Shown piece after piece: positions 15,094 through 24,274 of a DNA stretch of 64,000 nt. The notes beneath the pieces are model-generated. The model saw nothing but the letters and a program-made list of their open reading frames with translations, did not search any database and had not been told where the DNA came from. Position 1 is the stretch's first letter. Every line of letters starts with the position of its first letter. The translations under genes were made by a program, and so were the position numbers. Where the stretch lies: positions 62,001 through 126,000 of the forward strand of contig NZ_BSEX01000001.1 in NCBI RefSeq assembly GCF_027922045.1. Reading direction: 5' to 3'. Origin of the DNA: Microbacterium terregens (lineage in GTDB: Bacteria > Pseudomonadota > Alphaproteobacteria > Sphingomonadales > Sphingomonadaceae).

Positions 15094-15342
15094 GTGCCTT
15101 CCTCCCCCCTCTTCTTTCGGCGCCGTGCGGTGATCGCACGGCTGCTGATCCTCGTCGCGCGCGGCTGGCAGTTGGGTCCCTCGGTGATCCTGCCCTCCAG
15201 TTGCCGCTACAGCCCAAGCTGTTCGGCCTATGCAATCGAGGCGCTTGGCCGCTATGGCGCGCTGAAGGGCAGCTGGCTTGCGGCGCGTCGGATCGCGCGC
15301 TGCCATCCGTGGGGCGGCCACGGCTACGATCCGGTACCATGA
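15094..15342 (+). CDS. yidD: Membrane protein insertion efficiency factor YidD
   Basis: A small protein (82 residues from the GTG at 15,094, or 70 from the GTG at 15,130) that assists YidC-dependent membrane insertion. The family signature C-R-Y-x-P-S-C-S-x-Y-A is present as S-C-R-Y-S-P-S-C-S-A-Y-A-I-E-A-L, followed by G-x-x-x-G-S-W-L-A-A-R-R-I-x-R-C-H-P-W-G-G-H-G-Y-D-P-V-P. It lies 7 bp after rnpA and 25 bp before yidC, as in most proteobacteria. The shorter start would place the amphipathic N-terminus in the typical position. The choice is open. Confidence 0.93.
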   Translation: MPSSPLFFRRRAVIARLLILVARGWQLGPSVILPSSCRYSPSCSAYAIEALGRYGALKGSWLAARRIARCHPWGGHGYDPVP

Positions 15343-15367
15343 CGACCGAGCACACAGGGATTAGTCG

Positions 15368-17068
15368 GTGAAGAACGACCAGAAGAACTTCGTCCTCTTC
15401 GCGGTGCTGGCCGCGGTGATCCTGTTCGGTTGGCAGCCGATCGCCAGCTACTTCTTCCCGGCCGCGAACCCGCCGGCGACCAAGATCGTCGAGGGCAAGA
15501 GCGAGGTGGTGCCGAACCCGGGCGCCGATCCGGCCGCCGATTCGCCCACGGCCGTGCGCGACCGCGCGCTCGTGCTGCGCGAAACGCCGCGCATCGCCAT
15601 CGAAACGCCGCGGCTGAAGGGTTCGATCAACCTCAAGGGCGCGCGCATCGACGACCTGGTGCTCACCCGCCACAAGGAAACGATCGCCAAGAACAGCGAC
15701 CCGATCCGCATCCTGTCGCCCTCTGGCACGGGCGACGCCTATTTCGCGAGCTTCGGCTGGTCCGGAAACGGCGTGCAGGCGCCCGGCGCAGACACCGTCT
15801 GGCAGGCCAGCGGCACGCGCCTGACCCCGGCCACGCCGGTTACGCTCACGACCCAGGTGGGCGGCCAGCGCTATGCGATCCAGATCGCGGTCGACGATGG
15901 CTATATGTTCACCGTCCGCCAGACGATCGGCAACGCAGGTACGCAGCCGGTGCAGGCAGCAACCTACGGCCTGCTCAGCCGCCGTGCCCCGCCGCGCGAC
16001 AAGGACACGTGGAGCATCCACTCGGGCCCGATCTACGAAATCAAGGGCGGCGTGAACTTCGACGTCAACTACACCGACGTCGACGAGGCGCCGCAGAAGT
16101 TCGACACCCAGGGCGGCTGGGCCGGCTTCACCGACCATTACTGGCTGACTGCGCTGGTGCCGGATCAGGGCAAGAGCAACGTCATCCAGTTCCGCAACAC
16201 CGGCGACAACGTCCACCAGGCGGACTACCGCCCGGCCACCCTGTCCACCGTGCAGCCGGGCCAGCAGGTGACCGCGACCTCGCGCTTCTTCGCGGGCGCC
16301 AAGGAAGTCGACCTGCTCGACCGCTATGAGGATGCGGGCGTGGTCCAGTTCGGCAATGCGATCGACTGGGGCTGGTTCGGCATCGTCGAGAAGCCGATCT
16401 TCGCCTATCTCGACTGGCTGTTCCGCATGATCGGCAACTTCGGCGTGGCGATCATCCTGCTGACCCTCACCATCCGCCTGCTGATGTTCCCGATCGCCCA
16501 GCGCCAGTTCGCCTCCATGGCGGCGATGCGCGCGCTCCAGCCCAAGCTGAAGACGCTGCAGGAGCGCTACAAGGACGACAAGCCGCGCCTCCAGCAGGAG
16601 ATGATGGCGCTGTACAAGCAGGAGAAGGTGAACCCGGTCGCGGGCTGCCTGCCGACGCTGCTGCAGATCCCGGTGTTCTACGCGCTCTACAAGGTGCTGA
16701 TGCTCACCATCGAGATGCGCCACCAGCCGTTCGTCGGCTGGATCAAGGACCTCTCGGCACCCGATCCGCTGACGCCGGTGAACCTGTTCGGCCTGCTGCC
16801 GTTCACGCCGCCGAGCTTCATCGCGATCGGCGTGATCCCGATCCTGCTGGGCGTGTCGATGTACTTCCAGTTCAAGCTGAACCCGCAGCCGATGGATGAC
16901 GCACAGAAGCAGGTGTTCGGCCTGATGCCGTGGGTGATGATGTTCATCATGGCGCCGTTCGCGGTCGGCCTGCAGGTCTACTGGATCACGTCCAACCTGC
17001 TGACCATCGCGCAGCAGCAGCTGCTCTATTCGCGCCACCCCGGCCTGAAGACGGCGCCCGCCAAGTGA
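15368..17068 (+). CDS. yidC: Membrane protein insertase YidC
   Basis: A 566-residue Oxa1/YidC insertase. It has an N-terminal membrane anchor (residues about 8-30: [15 protein letters not shown]), a large periplasmic domain to about residue 340, and the five-helix insertase core at about 350-550. The core includes [18 protein letters not shown], with the conserved Arg, and the coiled loop [24 protein letters not shown]. It inserts and folds inner-membrane proteins with or without Sec. GTG start. Its stop overlaps the GTG start of engB (GTGA), indicating coupling. Confidence 0.97.
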   Translation: MKNDQKNFVLFAVLAAVILFGWQPIASYFFPAANPPATKIVEGKSEVVPNPGADPAADSPTAVRDRALVLRETPRIAIETPRLKGSINLKGARIDDLVLTRHKETIAKNSDPIRILSPSGTGDAYFASFGWSGNGVQAPGADTVWQASGTRLTPATPVTLTTQVGGQRYAIQIAVDDGYMFTVRQTIGNAGTQPVQAATYGLLSRRAPPRDKDTWSIHSGPIYEIKGGVNFDVNYTDVDEAPQKFDTQGGWAGFTDHYWLTALVPDQGKSNVIQFRNTGDNVHQADYRPATLSTVQPGQQVTATSRFFAGAKEVDLLDRYEDAGVVQFGNAIDWGWFGIVEKPIFAYLDWLFRMIGNFGVAIILLTLTIRLLMFPIAQRQFASMAAMRALQPKLKTLQERYKDDKPRLQQEMMALYKQEKVNPVAGCLPTLLQIPVFYALYKVLMLTIEMRHQPFVGWIKDLSAPDPLTPVNLFGLLPFTPPSFIAIGVIPILLGVSMYFQFKLNPQPMDDAQKQVFGLMPWVMMFIMAPFAVGLQVYWITSNLLTIAQQQLLYSRHPGLKTAPAK

Positions 17069-17724
17069 CGGACGTCCCCGCCCCCATCGAGGCGTTCGAC
17101 GAGGACGCGATCGAAGCGGCGCGCAAGCTGTTCGCCGGGCCGATCGCCTTCCTGCGCTCGGCCCCGGCACTCCAGCACCTGCCCGATCCGGTGGTGCCGG
17201 AGATCGCCTTTGCCGGGCGGTCGAACGTCGGCAAGTCGTCGCTGCTGAACGCGCTCACCGGGCGCAACAGCCTGGCGCGCACCTCGGTGACGCCGGGCCG
17301 CACGCAGGAGCTGAACTTCTTCGACGTGGGCGATCCGCTGCGCTTCCGGCTGGTCGACATGCCGGGCTATGGCTTTGCCAAGGCGCCGAAGGACGTGGTG
17401 CGCAAGTGGCGCTACCTGGTGAACGACTATCTGCGCGGGCGCGTGGTGCTCAAGCGGACGCTGGTGCTGATCGACTCGCGCCACGGCATCAAGGACGTCG
17501 ATCGCGAGGTGCTGGAGATGCTGGACAAGGCAGCCGTCAGCTACCGCGTCGTCCTCACCAAGGCGGACAAGATCAAGGCGAGCGAGCTCGCCGCCGTCCA
17601 TGCCGCCACGGTTGCCGAAGCACGCAAGCGCCCCGCCGCCCATCCGGAGGTGCTCGCCACCTCCAGCGAAAAGGGCATGGGCATTCCCGAACTGCGCGCG
17701 GCCGTCATCGAATCGATCGACTGA
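17065..17724 (+). CDS. engB: Ribosome biogenesis GTP-binding protein YsxC/EngB
   Basis: A 219-residue small GTPase for late large-subunit assembly. The nucleotide-binding motifs are complete: G1 [10 protein letters not shown]3 D-M-P-G-Y-G-F-A, G4 T-K-A-D, and G5 T-S-S-E-K-G. The threonine of G2 is in [10 protein letters not shown]. The GTG start at 17,065 was chosen because it overlaps the yidC stop by four bases and gives the normal length. A longer reading into yidC is not family-like. Confidence 0.96.
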   Translation: MTDVPAPIEAFDEDAIEAARKLFAGPIAFLRSAPALQHLPDPVVPEIAFAGRSNVGKSSLLNALTGRNSLARTSVTPGRTQELNFFDVGDPLRFRLVDMPGYGFAKAPKDVVRKWRYLVNDYLRGRVVLKRTLVLIDSRHGIKDVDREVLEMLDKAAVSYRVVLTKADKIKASELAAVHAATVAEARKRPAAHPEVLATSSEKGMGIPELRAAVIESID

Positions 17725-17737
17725 CGCGCGGCCTGGT

Positions 17738-18364
17738 TCAGCCGCCCCCGCCCTGGCCGCCGCGGCCGAAGAACCAGCCCAGCCCGCCGCCGATCGCCGC
17801 AACCGACAGGATGCAGGCGATCACCATCAGCAGCCCATCGCGCACCAGCAGGGCGAGCCCGAACGCCAGGATCGCCACCATCGGCAGCGTGCTTGCGAAC
17901 GGCAGCAGCTCGAGCGGCGGCACCGTGGTGCACAGCGCGATGATCGCGATCGCCGCGATCTTGATCATCGGCCCCTTGGTGAGCGCCGGCAGGCGGCCGT
18001 GGAACCAGCGGTCGAGCCACTTGGCGACCGGCCGCATCTTGTCGGCGACCTTGACCAGCTTCTCGCCTTTCAGGCCGCGGTTCGCGAGGAAGCCGGGCAG
18101 CCACAGGTCCTTGCGCCCGAACAGCAGCTGAAGGGCGAGCAGCACCATGACCACGGCCATCGCGGTCGGCAGGCCCGGGATGCCGCCCACCGGCGAAATG
18201 TCGATCAGCGGGAAGATGATGAAAAAGGGGCCGTAGGCGCGGTGGCCCATCGCCTCGACGGCGTCGCCGAGCTTCGCCTTGTCCTGCCCGGCCTCTTCGC
18301 CGAGCTCCTTGAGCCGGTCGAGCACGTCGCCGACGCTCTGCGGGTCCTGGTTCTTCTCCGTCAT
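17738..18364 (-). CDS. ExoD-family membrane protein
   Basis: A 208-residue inner-membrane protein of the ExoD family (exopolysaccharide synthesis ExoD). A soluble N-terminal segment (S-V-G-D-V-L-D-R-L-K-E-L-G) and the family pattern G-P-F-F-I-I-F-P-L-I-D-I-S-P-V-G-G-I-P-G-L-P precede four or five hydrophobic helices. The Gly-rich tail (G-R-G-G-Q-G-G-G-G) is typical. The start M-T-E-K-N-Q-D at 18,364 excludes an unlikely hydrophilic extension. ExoD affects exopolysaccharide production and alkaline tolerance in rhizobia; the biochemical role is unknown. It is convergent with engB and divergent from the GST gene. Confidence 0.8.
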   Translation of the reverse strand: MTEKNQDPQSVGDVLDRLKELGEEAGQDKAKLGDAVEAMGHRAYGPFFIIFPLIDISPVGGIPGLPTAMAVVMVLLALQLLFGRKDLWLPGFLANRGLKGEKLVKVADKMRPVAKWLDRWFHGRLPALTKGPMIKIAAIAIIALCTTVPPLELLPFASTLPMVAILAFGLALLVRDGLLMVIACILSVAAIGGGLGWFFGRGGQGGGG

Positions 18365-18428
18365 CGTTGCGCCAACGGAATTGTCGCAAGGCGGTTCCGT
18401 TGCGCGGAGCGGCAGGCTAGACCGCGGC

Positions 18429-19100
18429 ATGCTCAAGCTCATCCTCGGCAACAAGGCCTATTCCTCCTGGTCCCTGCGCGGCTGGCTCGCGGCCAAGCTT
18501 TCGGGGCTCCCCTTCGAGGAGGTGGTCGTCCCGCTCTATGACGAGGGCTGGGATCGCCGACGCGAGGGCGACGAGTTCGCCCCCTCCTCGGGCAAGGTGC
18601 CGATCCTGTGGGACGGCGACGTGGTGGTCTGGGACAGCCTGGCGATCGTCGAATATCTGAACGAGAAGTCGGGCGGTGACCGGTTCTGGCCGGCAGACAC
18701 GGCCGCGCGCGCCATGGCGCGCTCGATGGCCGCGGAGATGCACTCCGGCTTCCAGGCGCTGCGTCGCAAGCACAGCATGAACATCCGGCAGGTCTATCCC
18801 CCGGCCCGCCTCGACAACGACGTGGTACACGACGTCACCCGCATCCTCGAGCTGTGGGCGCAGGCGCGCGCGCGGTTCGGCGGCACCGGTGAGTTCCTGT
18901 TCGGCGAGTTCGGCGCGGTGGATGCGATGTTCGCGCCGGTGGTGACCCGCTTCGTCACCTATTCGATCCCGATGCCGCCGTTCGCCGCGGCCTATATGCA
19001 GGCGGTGCTCTCCCACCGCTGGATGCAGGACTGGATCGCGAGTGCCCAGGAAGAGGAATGGGTGATCGAGCGGTTCGAACAGGCGACCGACGCCGGCTAG
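18429..19100 (+). CDS. Glutathione S-transferase family protein
   Basis: A 223-residue cytosolic GST. The N-terminal thioredoxin-like domain begins M-L-K-L-I-L-G-N-K-A-Y-S-S-W-S-L-R-G-W, with a Ser cluster where zeta/beta-like GSTs have their catalytic Ser, and carries the glutathione-binding V-P-I-L and D-S-L-A-I-V-E-Y-L-N-E. The all-helical C-terminal domain follows from about residue 90 and contains the late G-x-x-x-A-V-D-A-M-F-A-P-V motif. The start at 18,429 gives the normal length; an upstream in-frame stretch is not family-like. The substrate is unknown. It ends 4 bp into the convergent cupin gene. Confidence 0.88.
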   Translation: MLKLILGNKAYSSWSLRGWLAAKLSGLPFEEVVVPLYDEGWDRRREGDEFAPSSGKVPILWDGDVVVWDSLAIVEYLNEKSGGDRFWPADTAARAMARSMAAEMHSGFQALRRKHSMNIRQVYPPARLDNDVVHDVTRILELWAQARARFGGTGEFLFGEFGAVDAMFAPVVTRFVTYSIPMPPFAAAYMQAVLSHRWMQDWIASAQEEEWVIERFEQATDAG

Positions 19101-19555
19101 GCCGGCTTTCCGCCGACGCGATATCCCTCTCCCGGTGTTAGCATCATGTCGATGTCGGGATAGTGGCACCGGCTCTGCGCCGGCCGGCCGACGGCCACGA
19201 AGACGCAGTCTGCGTCGCTGCGGTTCTGAAGCACATGTCCATTGCCGTCGTTCTTGGGGAATGCGGCGCAATCGCCGGCCCGCATCACCGTCTCGCCGGT
19301 GTCATCGACCAGGATGGCTTCCCCCGACAGGATGGCGACGAATTCGTCCTCCCCCTCGTGCCAGTGTCGTTGCGACGACCAGGCGCCGGGGCGCAGGACG
19401 ACGTGGCTGACGCCGAAATCCGCAAGTCCACTCGCAGGCGCAAGGCGCCGATACCACCGCCCCTGAACCGCCTCCCGGAACGGCGCCGGATAGCCGGTCA
19501 TGTTGGTCTGCGGGATTGTATCCAAGTCGAGCTTGGGCAATGCCCCCTCCGTCAT
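19097..19555 (-). CDS. Cupin-domain protein
   Basis: A 152-residue single cupin. Motif 1 is G-A-W-S-S-Q-R-H-W-H-E-G-E-D-E-F-V-A-I-L-S-G (two His and the Glu of the metal site). Motif 2 is G-D-C-A-A-F-P-K-N-D-G-N-G-H-V-L-Q-N with the third His. It probably binds a divalent metal; substrate and reaction cannot be told. Its ATG is only 14 bp from the dapE start on the opposite strand, so each gene's promoter must lie within the other's coding sequence or the two compete. Confidence 0.85.
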   Translation of the reverse strand: MTEGALPKLDLDTIPQTNMTGYPAPFREAVQGRWYRRLAPASGLADFGVSHVVLRPGAWSSQRHWHEGEDEFVAILSGEAILVDDTGETVMRAGDCAAFPKNDGNGHVLQNRSDADCVFVAVGRPAQSRCHYPDIDMMLTPGEGYRVGGKPA

Positions 19556-19569
19556 TTGAGGGAACCAGC

Positions 19570-20694
19570 GTGACAGACGTCGTCGAACTTACCAAGGCCC
19601 TGATCGCCGCCGAGAGCGTGACCCCCGCCCGCGGTCCGGTGTTCGATGTGCTGGAAGCCGCGCTGCTCCCGCTTGGCTTTGACGTCGACCGCTTCGTCTG
19701 CGGCGAGGCTCCGGACGGGCCGGTCGAGAACCTGATCGCCGTCCGCGGCAGCGGCGGCCGCCACCTGGCGTTCGCCGGCCACGTGGACGTGGTTCCGGCG
19801 GGCGACGGCTGGACCGCCGGGCCCTTTTCGGGGGAGGAGCGCGGAGGACTGGTCTACGGGCGCGGTGCAGTCGACATGAAGGGCGCCGTCGCCGCGTTCG
19901 TCGCCGCCTGCGCCCAAGTGCCGGCCGACGCAGGTACGCTGTCGCTGCTGATTACCGGCGACGAGGAAGGCCCCGCGATCTTCGGCACCCGCGCGATCAT
20001 CGATCGCATGGCCGCGCGCGGCCTGGCACCGGATCTCTGCCTGGTCGGCGAGCCCACCTCCACCGCCCGGCTGGGCGACATGATCAAGATCGGCCGGCGC
20101 GGGTCGGTCAACATCTGGATCGACGTGCACGGCCGGCAGGGGCACGTCGCCTACCCGCACCTTGCCGACAATCCGATTTCCCGCCTCGTCGGCGCGCTTG
20201 CGGAGATCGAGGCGCTGGTGCTCGACGAGGGAACCCACTGGTTCCAGTCGTCGAATATCGAGGTGACCGACCTCGACGTCGGCAACCCGGCCACCAACGT
20301 TATCCCGGGCCGGGCAGCTGCACGGCTGTCCATCCGCTTCAACGACCTGCATCGTGGCGACGCGCTGATCGAGCGGGTTCGCGCGATCGTGGCGCGACAC
20401 GCGCCCGATTCGCAGGTGATCGGCAAGGTCTCGGGCGAGGCGTTCCTGACCCCGCCGGGCGCCTTCTCGACCCTCGTCGCCGAAGCGATCCGTGAGCACA
20501 CCGGCCTCACGCCGGAGCTTTCGACCACGGGCGGCACCTCGGACGCGCGCTTCCTCTCCAGGCTTTGCCCGACGGTCGAGTTCGGGCTGCTGAACGCGAC
20601 CATGCACAAGCTCGACGAGGCTGTGCCGGTGGAAGATTTGCGCAGCCTGCAGGCGATCTACGCGACCTTGGCACGGCGCGCGCTCGACGCCTAG
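19570..20694 (+). CDS. dapE: Succinyl-diaminopimelate desuccinylase
   Basis: A 374-residue M20-family metallohydrolase of the lysine/diaminopimelate pathway; it removes succinate from N-succinyl-LL-DAP. Motifs: F-A-G-H-V-D-V-V-P-A-G (metal His, Asp), V-Y-G-R-G-A-V-D-M-K-G (bridging Asp), I-T-G-D-E-E-G-P-A (catalytic Glu pair), G-E-P-T-S, and G-G-T-S-D-A-R-F near the end. The dimerisation domain spans roughly residues 175-290 (G-R-R-G-S-V-N-I-W-I-D-V-H-G-R-Q-G-H-V-A-Y-P). The GTG start at 19,570 is chosen for the GAGGGA site about 8 bp upstream and normal length. Confidence 0.95.
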   Translation: MTDVVELTKALIAAESVTPARGPVFDVLEAALLPLGFDVDRFVCGEAPDGPVENLIAVRGSGGRHLAFAGHVDVVPAGDGWTAGPFSGEERGGLVYGRGAVDMKGAVAAFVAACAQVPADAGTLSLLITGDEEGPAIFGTRAIIDRMAARGLAPDLCLVGEPTSTARLGDMIKIGRRGSVNIWIDVHGRQGHVAYPHLADNPISRLVGALAEIEALVLDEGTHWFQSSNIEVTDLDVGNPATNVIPGRAAARLSIRFNDLHRGDALIERVRAIVARHAPDSQVIGKVSGEAFLTPPGAFSTLVAEAIREHTGLTPELSTTGGTSDARFLSRLCPTVEFGLLNATMHKLDEAVPVEDLRSLQAIYATLARRALDA

Positions 20695-22376
20695 CTGGCG
20701 AGTCGCCGCCCCGCCGCGGGCGAACCGAGCCAGTCGAGGAACGCCGCCTCCTCCATGGGCGCGGCGATCGCATAGCCCTGCAGCACGTCGCAACCGATCA
20801 TGCGCAGGATCTTCGCCTGGTCCGCGCTCTCGATCCCTTCGGCAACCGCCGTGCAGCCGAGCCCGTGGACCAGCCCCACCAGCGCCTGGGCGATCGCCCT
20901 CGCCTCCTCGCTCTGCGCCACATGGATGGTGAGCGCCCGGTCGAGCTTGACCCGATCGATCGGAAGCTCGCGCAACCGCGCGATGCTCGAAAAGCCCGTG
21001 CCGAAATCATCGAGAGCGATGCTGGCGCCATCGCCCCGCAGCAGCGTCACCGCGTCCAGCGCGTCCTCGCTGCACCCCATCAGCAGCGACTCCTTGAGTT
21101 CCAGCTCGAGCATCGAGGCGGGCGCGCCGGCACTTGCGACCGCATCGCGCAGCTTGCGCACGAAGCTGGCATGGTCGAGCTCGCGCGCGCTGATGTTGAC
21201 GCTCAGCCGGTGGCGGATCCCCTTCGCGTGCCAGCGCCCGATGGTGGCCGCCACGTCCTGGACGATCCGGTCGCCCAGTTCGATGATCAGCCCCGTCTCC
21301 TCTGCGCACGGCAGGAAGCTGCCCGGCAGGCGCATGCCGTCCGGATGGTGCCACCGCACCAGCGCCTCGGCACCGCAGGCGGAGCCGGTCGCGGCCAACA
21401 CCTGGGGCTGGAACACCAAGCCGAACTCACCTCGGTCGATACCGGCGCGCAACTCCTGTTCCAGCGCCTTGCGCGCGGCCAGCCCGGCGGCAAGCGTTGC
21501 GTCGAAGGCGTGGACCTGCCCCCGCCCGCCAGCCTTTGCGGCATACATCGCGATGTCGGCGGCGCGGGTCAGGTCCACGAAGCTGGTGCCGTGCACCGGC
21601 CATTGCGCGATGCCGATCGAGGCACCGGCCTGGATCTCCCCGCCGTGAAACCGATGCGCTCCGGCGAGCACGTTGAGAATGCCCAGCGCGGCACGTTTTG
21701 GTTCCTTTGCGGCCTGGCCACAGAGCAGGATGTTGAACTCGTCGCCTCCCAGCCGCCCCACGATGGGCTGCTCCTCTACCAGCCCGCCTGAAAGATGCTC
21801 CGCTGCCTGGCGAAGGCGCTGCCCGACCTGCGCCAGCAGCAAGTCGCCGGTCGCATGGCCATAGGTGTCGTTGACCGCCTTGAATCGGTCGAGATCCAGG
21901 AACAGCAGCGCGGCCGGCGGGCTCGGCTGCATCCGCGCCAGCCGCTCCAGCCGTTCCTCGACGAGTTGCTGGAAATGGGACCGGTTGGGCAGCTCGGTCA
22001 CCGTGTCGATCTGCGCAGCGCGCTCCACCGCGGCCAGCGTCGTGCGCAACTGCTCGAACAGCGCCTGCATGGCGCGGGCAAGGCTCGGTACGAAACTCCA
22101 GACCTCCCGCGGGATCGGGCTCTGGAGATCGCCCCGCGTCGCCTTGCTCAGCCGCAGGATCGCCTCGTCCACAGCGCCCGCGGTGGTGGAGACGTGGCGT
22201 TCGGCCGACGCCCAGCACATGGTCGCACACACCACCGCCGGGATCAGCGCGCTCGACGCGGTCAGTGCGTCCAGCCGCCCGTGGGTGGTCGCCAGGAGAG
22301 CGAGAAAGAAGCTGACGGCGCCTGCGCAGGCGGCGAACACGATCGCACGGCGCTTGAGCGACTTGGCGTGCAGCAA
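20691..22376 (-). CDS. Membrane GGDEF-EAL cyclic-di-GMP protein
   Basis: A 561-residue protein. Two N-terminal hydrophobic helices (residues about 10-55) anchor it, then come about 70 linker residues. A GGDEF domain at about 130-300 has R-L-G-G-D-E-F intact, so diguanylate cyclase activity is possible. An EAL domain at about 310-555 has G-A-E-A-L-V-R-W and D-D-F-G-T-G-F-S-S, the residues needed for phosphodiesterase activity. Both halves look catalytically competent; which dominates cannot be predicted. It is convergent with dapE (4-bp overlap). A link to exopolysaccharide control is reasonable but not shown by context. Confidence 0.92.
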   Translation of the reverse strand: MLHAKSLKRRAIVFAACAGAVSFFLALLATTHGRLDALTASSALIPAVVCATMCWASAERHVSTTAGAVDEAILRLSKATRGDLQSPIPREVWSFVPSLARAMQALFEQLRTTLAAVERAAQIDTVTELPNRSHFQQLVEERLERLARMQPSPPAALLFLDLDRFKAVNDTYGHATGDLLLAQVGQRLRQAAEHLSGGLVEEQPIVGRLGGDEFNILLCGQAAKEPKRAALGILNVLAGAHRFHGGEIQAGASIGIAQWPVHGTSFVDLTRAADIAMYAAKAGGRGQVHAFDATLAAGLAARKALEQELRAGIDRGEFGLVFQPQVLAATGSACGAEALVRWHHPDGMRLPGSFLPCAEETGLIIELGDRIVQDVAATIGRWHAKGIRHRLSVNISARELDHASFVRKLRDAVASAGAPASMLELELKESLLMGCSEDALDAVTLLRGDGASIALDDFGTGFSSIARLRELPIDRVKLDRALTIHVAQSEEARAIAQALVGLVHGLGCTAVAEGIESADQAKILRMIGCDVLQGYAIAAPMEEAAFLDWLGSPAAGRRLAS

Positions 22377-22437
22377 CTCAAACGTCTCCCTTCTGCGCGT
22401 TCATGAAACGACACAGTGTGGGCGAAAGAGTTAAATT

Positions 22438-23013
22438 TCAGCGCCCATGCGTAACCGACCGACGTAAAATTACGTAGAGGGCGCCTGCGCCGCCATGGCG
22501 GGGATGCGCACCCCGCACCGCCGCGATGCGATCCGCATGCCGGGACGCGGCGAGCCAGTCGGGCACGGCCGCACGGATCGCGCCCCTGGCGAAGGGGCGC
22601 TCCGCATCGGGGCGTGGCGCACGTCCCGTCACCAGCAGCAGCACGCGATCGCCGCGGGCGATCGACCGTTCCAGCGCCCGGTCTAGCATCGCATGTGCCG
22701 AGGCCAGGCTGTGGCCGTGCAGGTCGAAACTGCTGTCGGGCGAGACGAGGCCGCGCGAGAGCCGGCGATCCCAGCTGCCGTCGAGGAGATTGCATACCGC
22801 GGGGGCCGGAGCCTGCACCGCCGCCGGCTGGCGCAGCGGCGGGACCCGGCCACGTGGCGGCTTCGGCTTCGGCTCGGGGATCGGTGGCGGCGGAAGCGGC
22901 TTGGGCTTGGGCTTGGGCTTGGGCTTGGCCGGCGTGGCGTGCAGCGGTCTCAGGCCCGCGGTGACCCGCGCCCAGAGCGCCGCCTCGCCCTCGCTAAGGC
23001 GTCGGCCGGCCAC
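22438..23013 (-). CDS. Smr-domain protein with Lys-Pro repeat linker
   Basis: A 191-residue protein. An N-terminal helix (S-E-G-E-A-A-L-W-A-R-V-T) leads to a low-complexity Lys-Pro/Pro-rich linker at about residues 28-60. The Smr (small MutS-related) domain is at about 95-185: F-D-L-H-G-H-S-L-A-S-A, V-L-L-L-V-T-G, and H-G-G-A-G-A-L-Y-V-I-L-R. Smr domains are nicking or RNA endonucleases. The usual T-G-K-G is changed to T-G-R-A here. The start overlaps the end of mltA by 20 bp on the same strand, so the genes are cotranscribed. In alphaproteobacteria this small Smr protein commonly follows mltA and the Tim44-like gene. Confidence 0.88.
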   Translation of the reverse strand: MAGRRLSEGEAALWARVTAGLRPLHATPAKPKPKPKPKPLPPPPIPEPKPKPPRGRVPPLRQPAAVQAPAPAVCNLLDGSWDRRLSRGLVSPDSSFDLHGHSLASAHAMLDRALERSIARGDRVLLLVTGRAPRPDAERPFARGAIRAAVPDWLAASRHADRIAAVRGAHPRHGGAGALYVILRRSVTHGR

Positions 23014-24274
23014 CGCGCCCTGCGTTCAATCGCGCCACCGCACCCCGGGGGAGCAGCACGAAGGCGGTGCCGCGCGCGGACATGCCGCCCGCGATCGCTC
23101 GCGCCTCGTCCCCGGCGCCCCAGAAGGTGTCGAAGCGGTTGGCGCCCTTGATCGCGCCGCCGGTGTCCTGCGCGACCCAGAGGCCGGACGCATCGGTGCG
23201 ATCCATCGACAGGAACACCGGCGCGCCCAGCGGCACGAACTTCGGATCCGCCGCCACGCTCGCCTGCCCAGTGACCGGAACGCCCAGGGCGCCGAGCGGC
23301 CCCGCGCCCGTCAGCTCGCGGAAGAACACGAAGCTCTTGTTCTCGCGCATGATCGCGCGGCCCTCGGCAGGATGCGCACGCAGCCATGCGACGATGCCCT
23401 GCATCGAGGACTGGCCCGGCCCGAGCAGGCCACGGTCCTTCATCAGCTTGCCGATGCCGGTATAGTCGCGCCCGTTCTGGCCGGCGTAGCCGATCCGCAT
23501 GACCGACCCGTCCGGCAGCCGCAGGCGACCCGAGCCCTGGACCTGGAGGAAGAAGAACTCGATCGGGTCCGCCGCCCAGCCGATCTCCAGGCCGCGGCCT
23601 TCGAGCGCGCCTTCCTCGATCTGGGTGCGGTCGTAATAGGGAACGAAGCTGCTGCCCTCGACCCGGCCGCGGATGCGCTTACCCTTGTACGCGTCCGAAA
23701 AAAGGCCGAGGTCGACTTCGACCAGATCGCTGGGCTTCGCATAGACGGGCACGTCATAGCCGTGCTCGCGCCGGCGGGATCCGGCGATCTCGGGCTCGAA
23801 ATAGCCGGTCGCGAACGCGCGGCCCTCACCCACCTGGGCGGGCTCGAACTGGGTCGCGAAGAACTGCATCGCCCCGCCTGCCGGCACCGTCGCTGCGGCG
23901 TTGCAGGCGGCGGCCCAGTCGCCGGGCTGCGTCAGGCCGCTCGCATCGGTGCGGCGGACGAGCGAAGGGCAGCTGATGCGGAAGGCCGCGAGCGCCCGCT
24001 CGGCACTCTCCGGCGTGATCGGCAAGCTGGCCGGTCCGGCAAGGACGCCGCTCGCAGCTGCAGTCACCGCGCCCGCGACCGGGGCGACCGCAGCCGGTGC
24101 CATCGGCGTCGCCGCCACCGGCTGCCGCACGGGAAGGGCGGTCGACGGCGGCCGCGTGGCGGAAGGCCGCGCCGGCGCTGGCGCGGTCTCCATGCCGCGC
24201 GGTACGATGGTGTTCGAACAACCTGCCAGCAGCACCGCCAGTGCCGCCGCCCCCCACATCCGCATCGAGGTCAC
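22994..24274 (-). CDS. mltA: Membrane-bound lytic murein transglycosylase A
   Basis: A 426-residue lipoprotein; the signal M-W-G-A-A-A-L-A-V-L-L-A-G-C-S has the lipobox L-A-G-C. An Ala/Pro-rich linker leads to the MltA barrel domain (Y-F-E-P-E-I-A-G-S-R-R, then G-R-V-E-G-S-S-F-V-P-Y-Y-D-R-T-Q-I-E) and a C-terminal 3D domain (W-V-A-Q-D-T-G-G-A-I-K-G-A-N-R-F-D-T-F-W-G), which holds the catalytic Asp. It cleaves peptidoglycan glycan strands to anhydro-muropeptides at the outer membrane. The GTG start overlaps the stop of the upstream Tim44-like gene by four bases; an ATG three codons later is an equal alternative. Confidence 0.94.
   Translation of the reverse strand: MTSMRMWGAAALAVLLAGCSNTIVPRGMETAPAPARPSATRPPSTALPVRQPVAATPMAPAAVAPVAGAVTAAASGVLAGPASLPITPESAERALAAFRISCPSLVRRTDASGLTQPGDWAAACNAAATVPAGGAMQFFATQFEPAQVGEGRAFATGYFEPEIAGSRRREHGYDVPVYAKPSDLVEVDLGLFSDAYKGKRIRGRVEGSSFVPYYDRTQIEEGALEGRGLEIGWAADPIEFFFLQVQGSGRLRLPDGSVMRIGYAGQNGRDYTGIGKLMKDRGLLGPGQSSMQGIVAWLRAHPAEGRAIMRENKSFVFFRELTGAGPLGALGVPVTGQASVAADPKFVPLGAPVFLSMDRTDASGLWVAQDTGGAIKGANRFDTFWGAGDEARAIAGGMSARGTAFVLLPRGAVARLNAGRGGRPTP

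Noticed and set aside
15032..17170. A 712-codon open frame opposite yidC
   Set aside because: Arg/His/Gln-rich composition typical of an antisense shadow in GC-rich DNA; yidC on the other strand is a textbook match.
22880..22930. CRISPR-like short repeats
   Set aside because: The repeats are in-frame codons of the Lys-Pro linker of the Smr protein, with no spacers.
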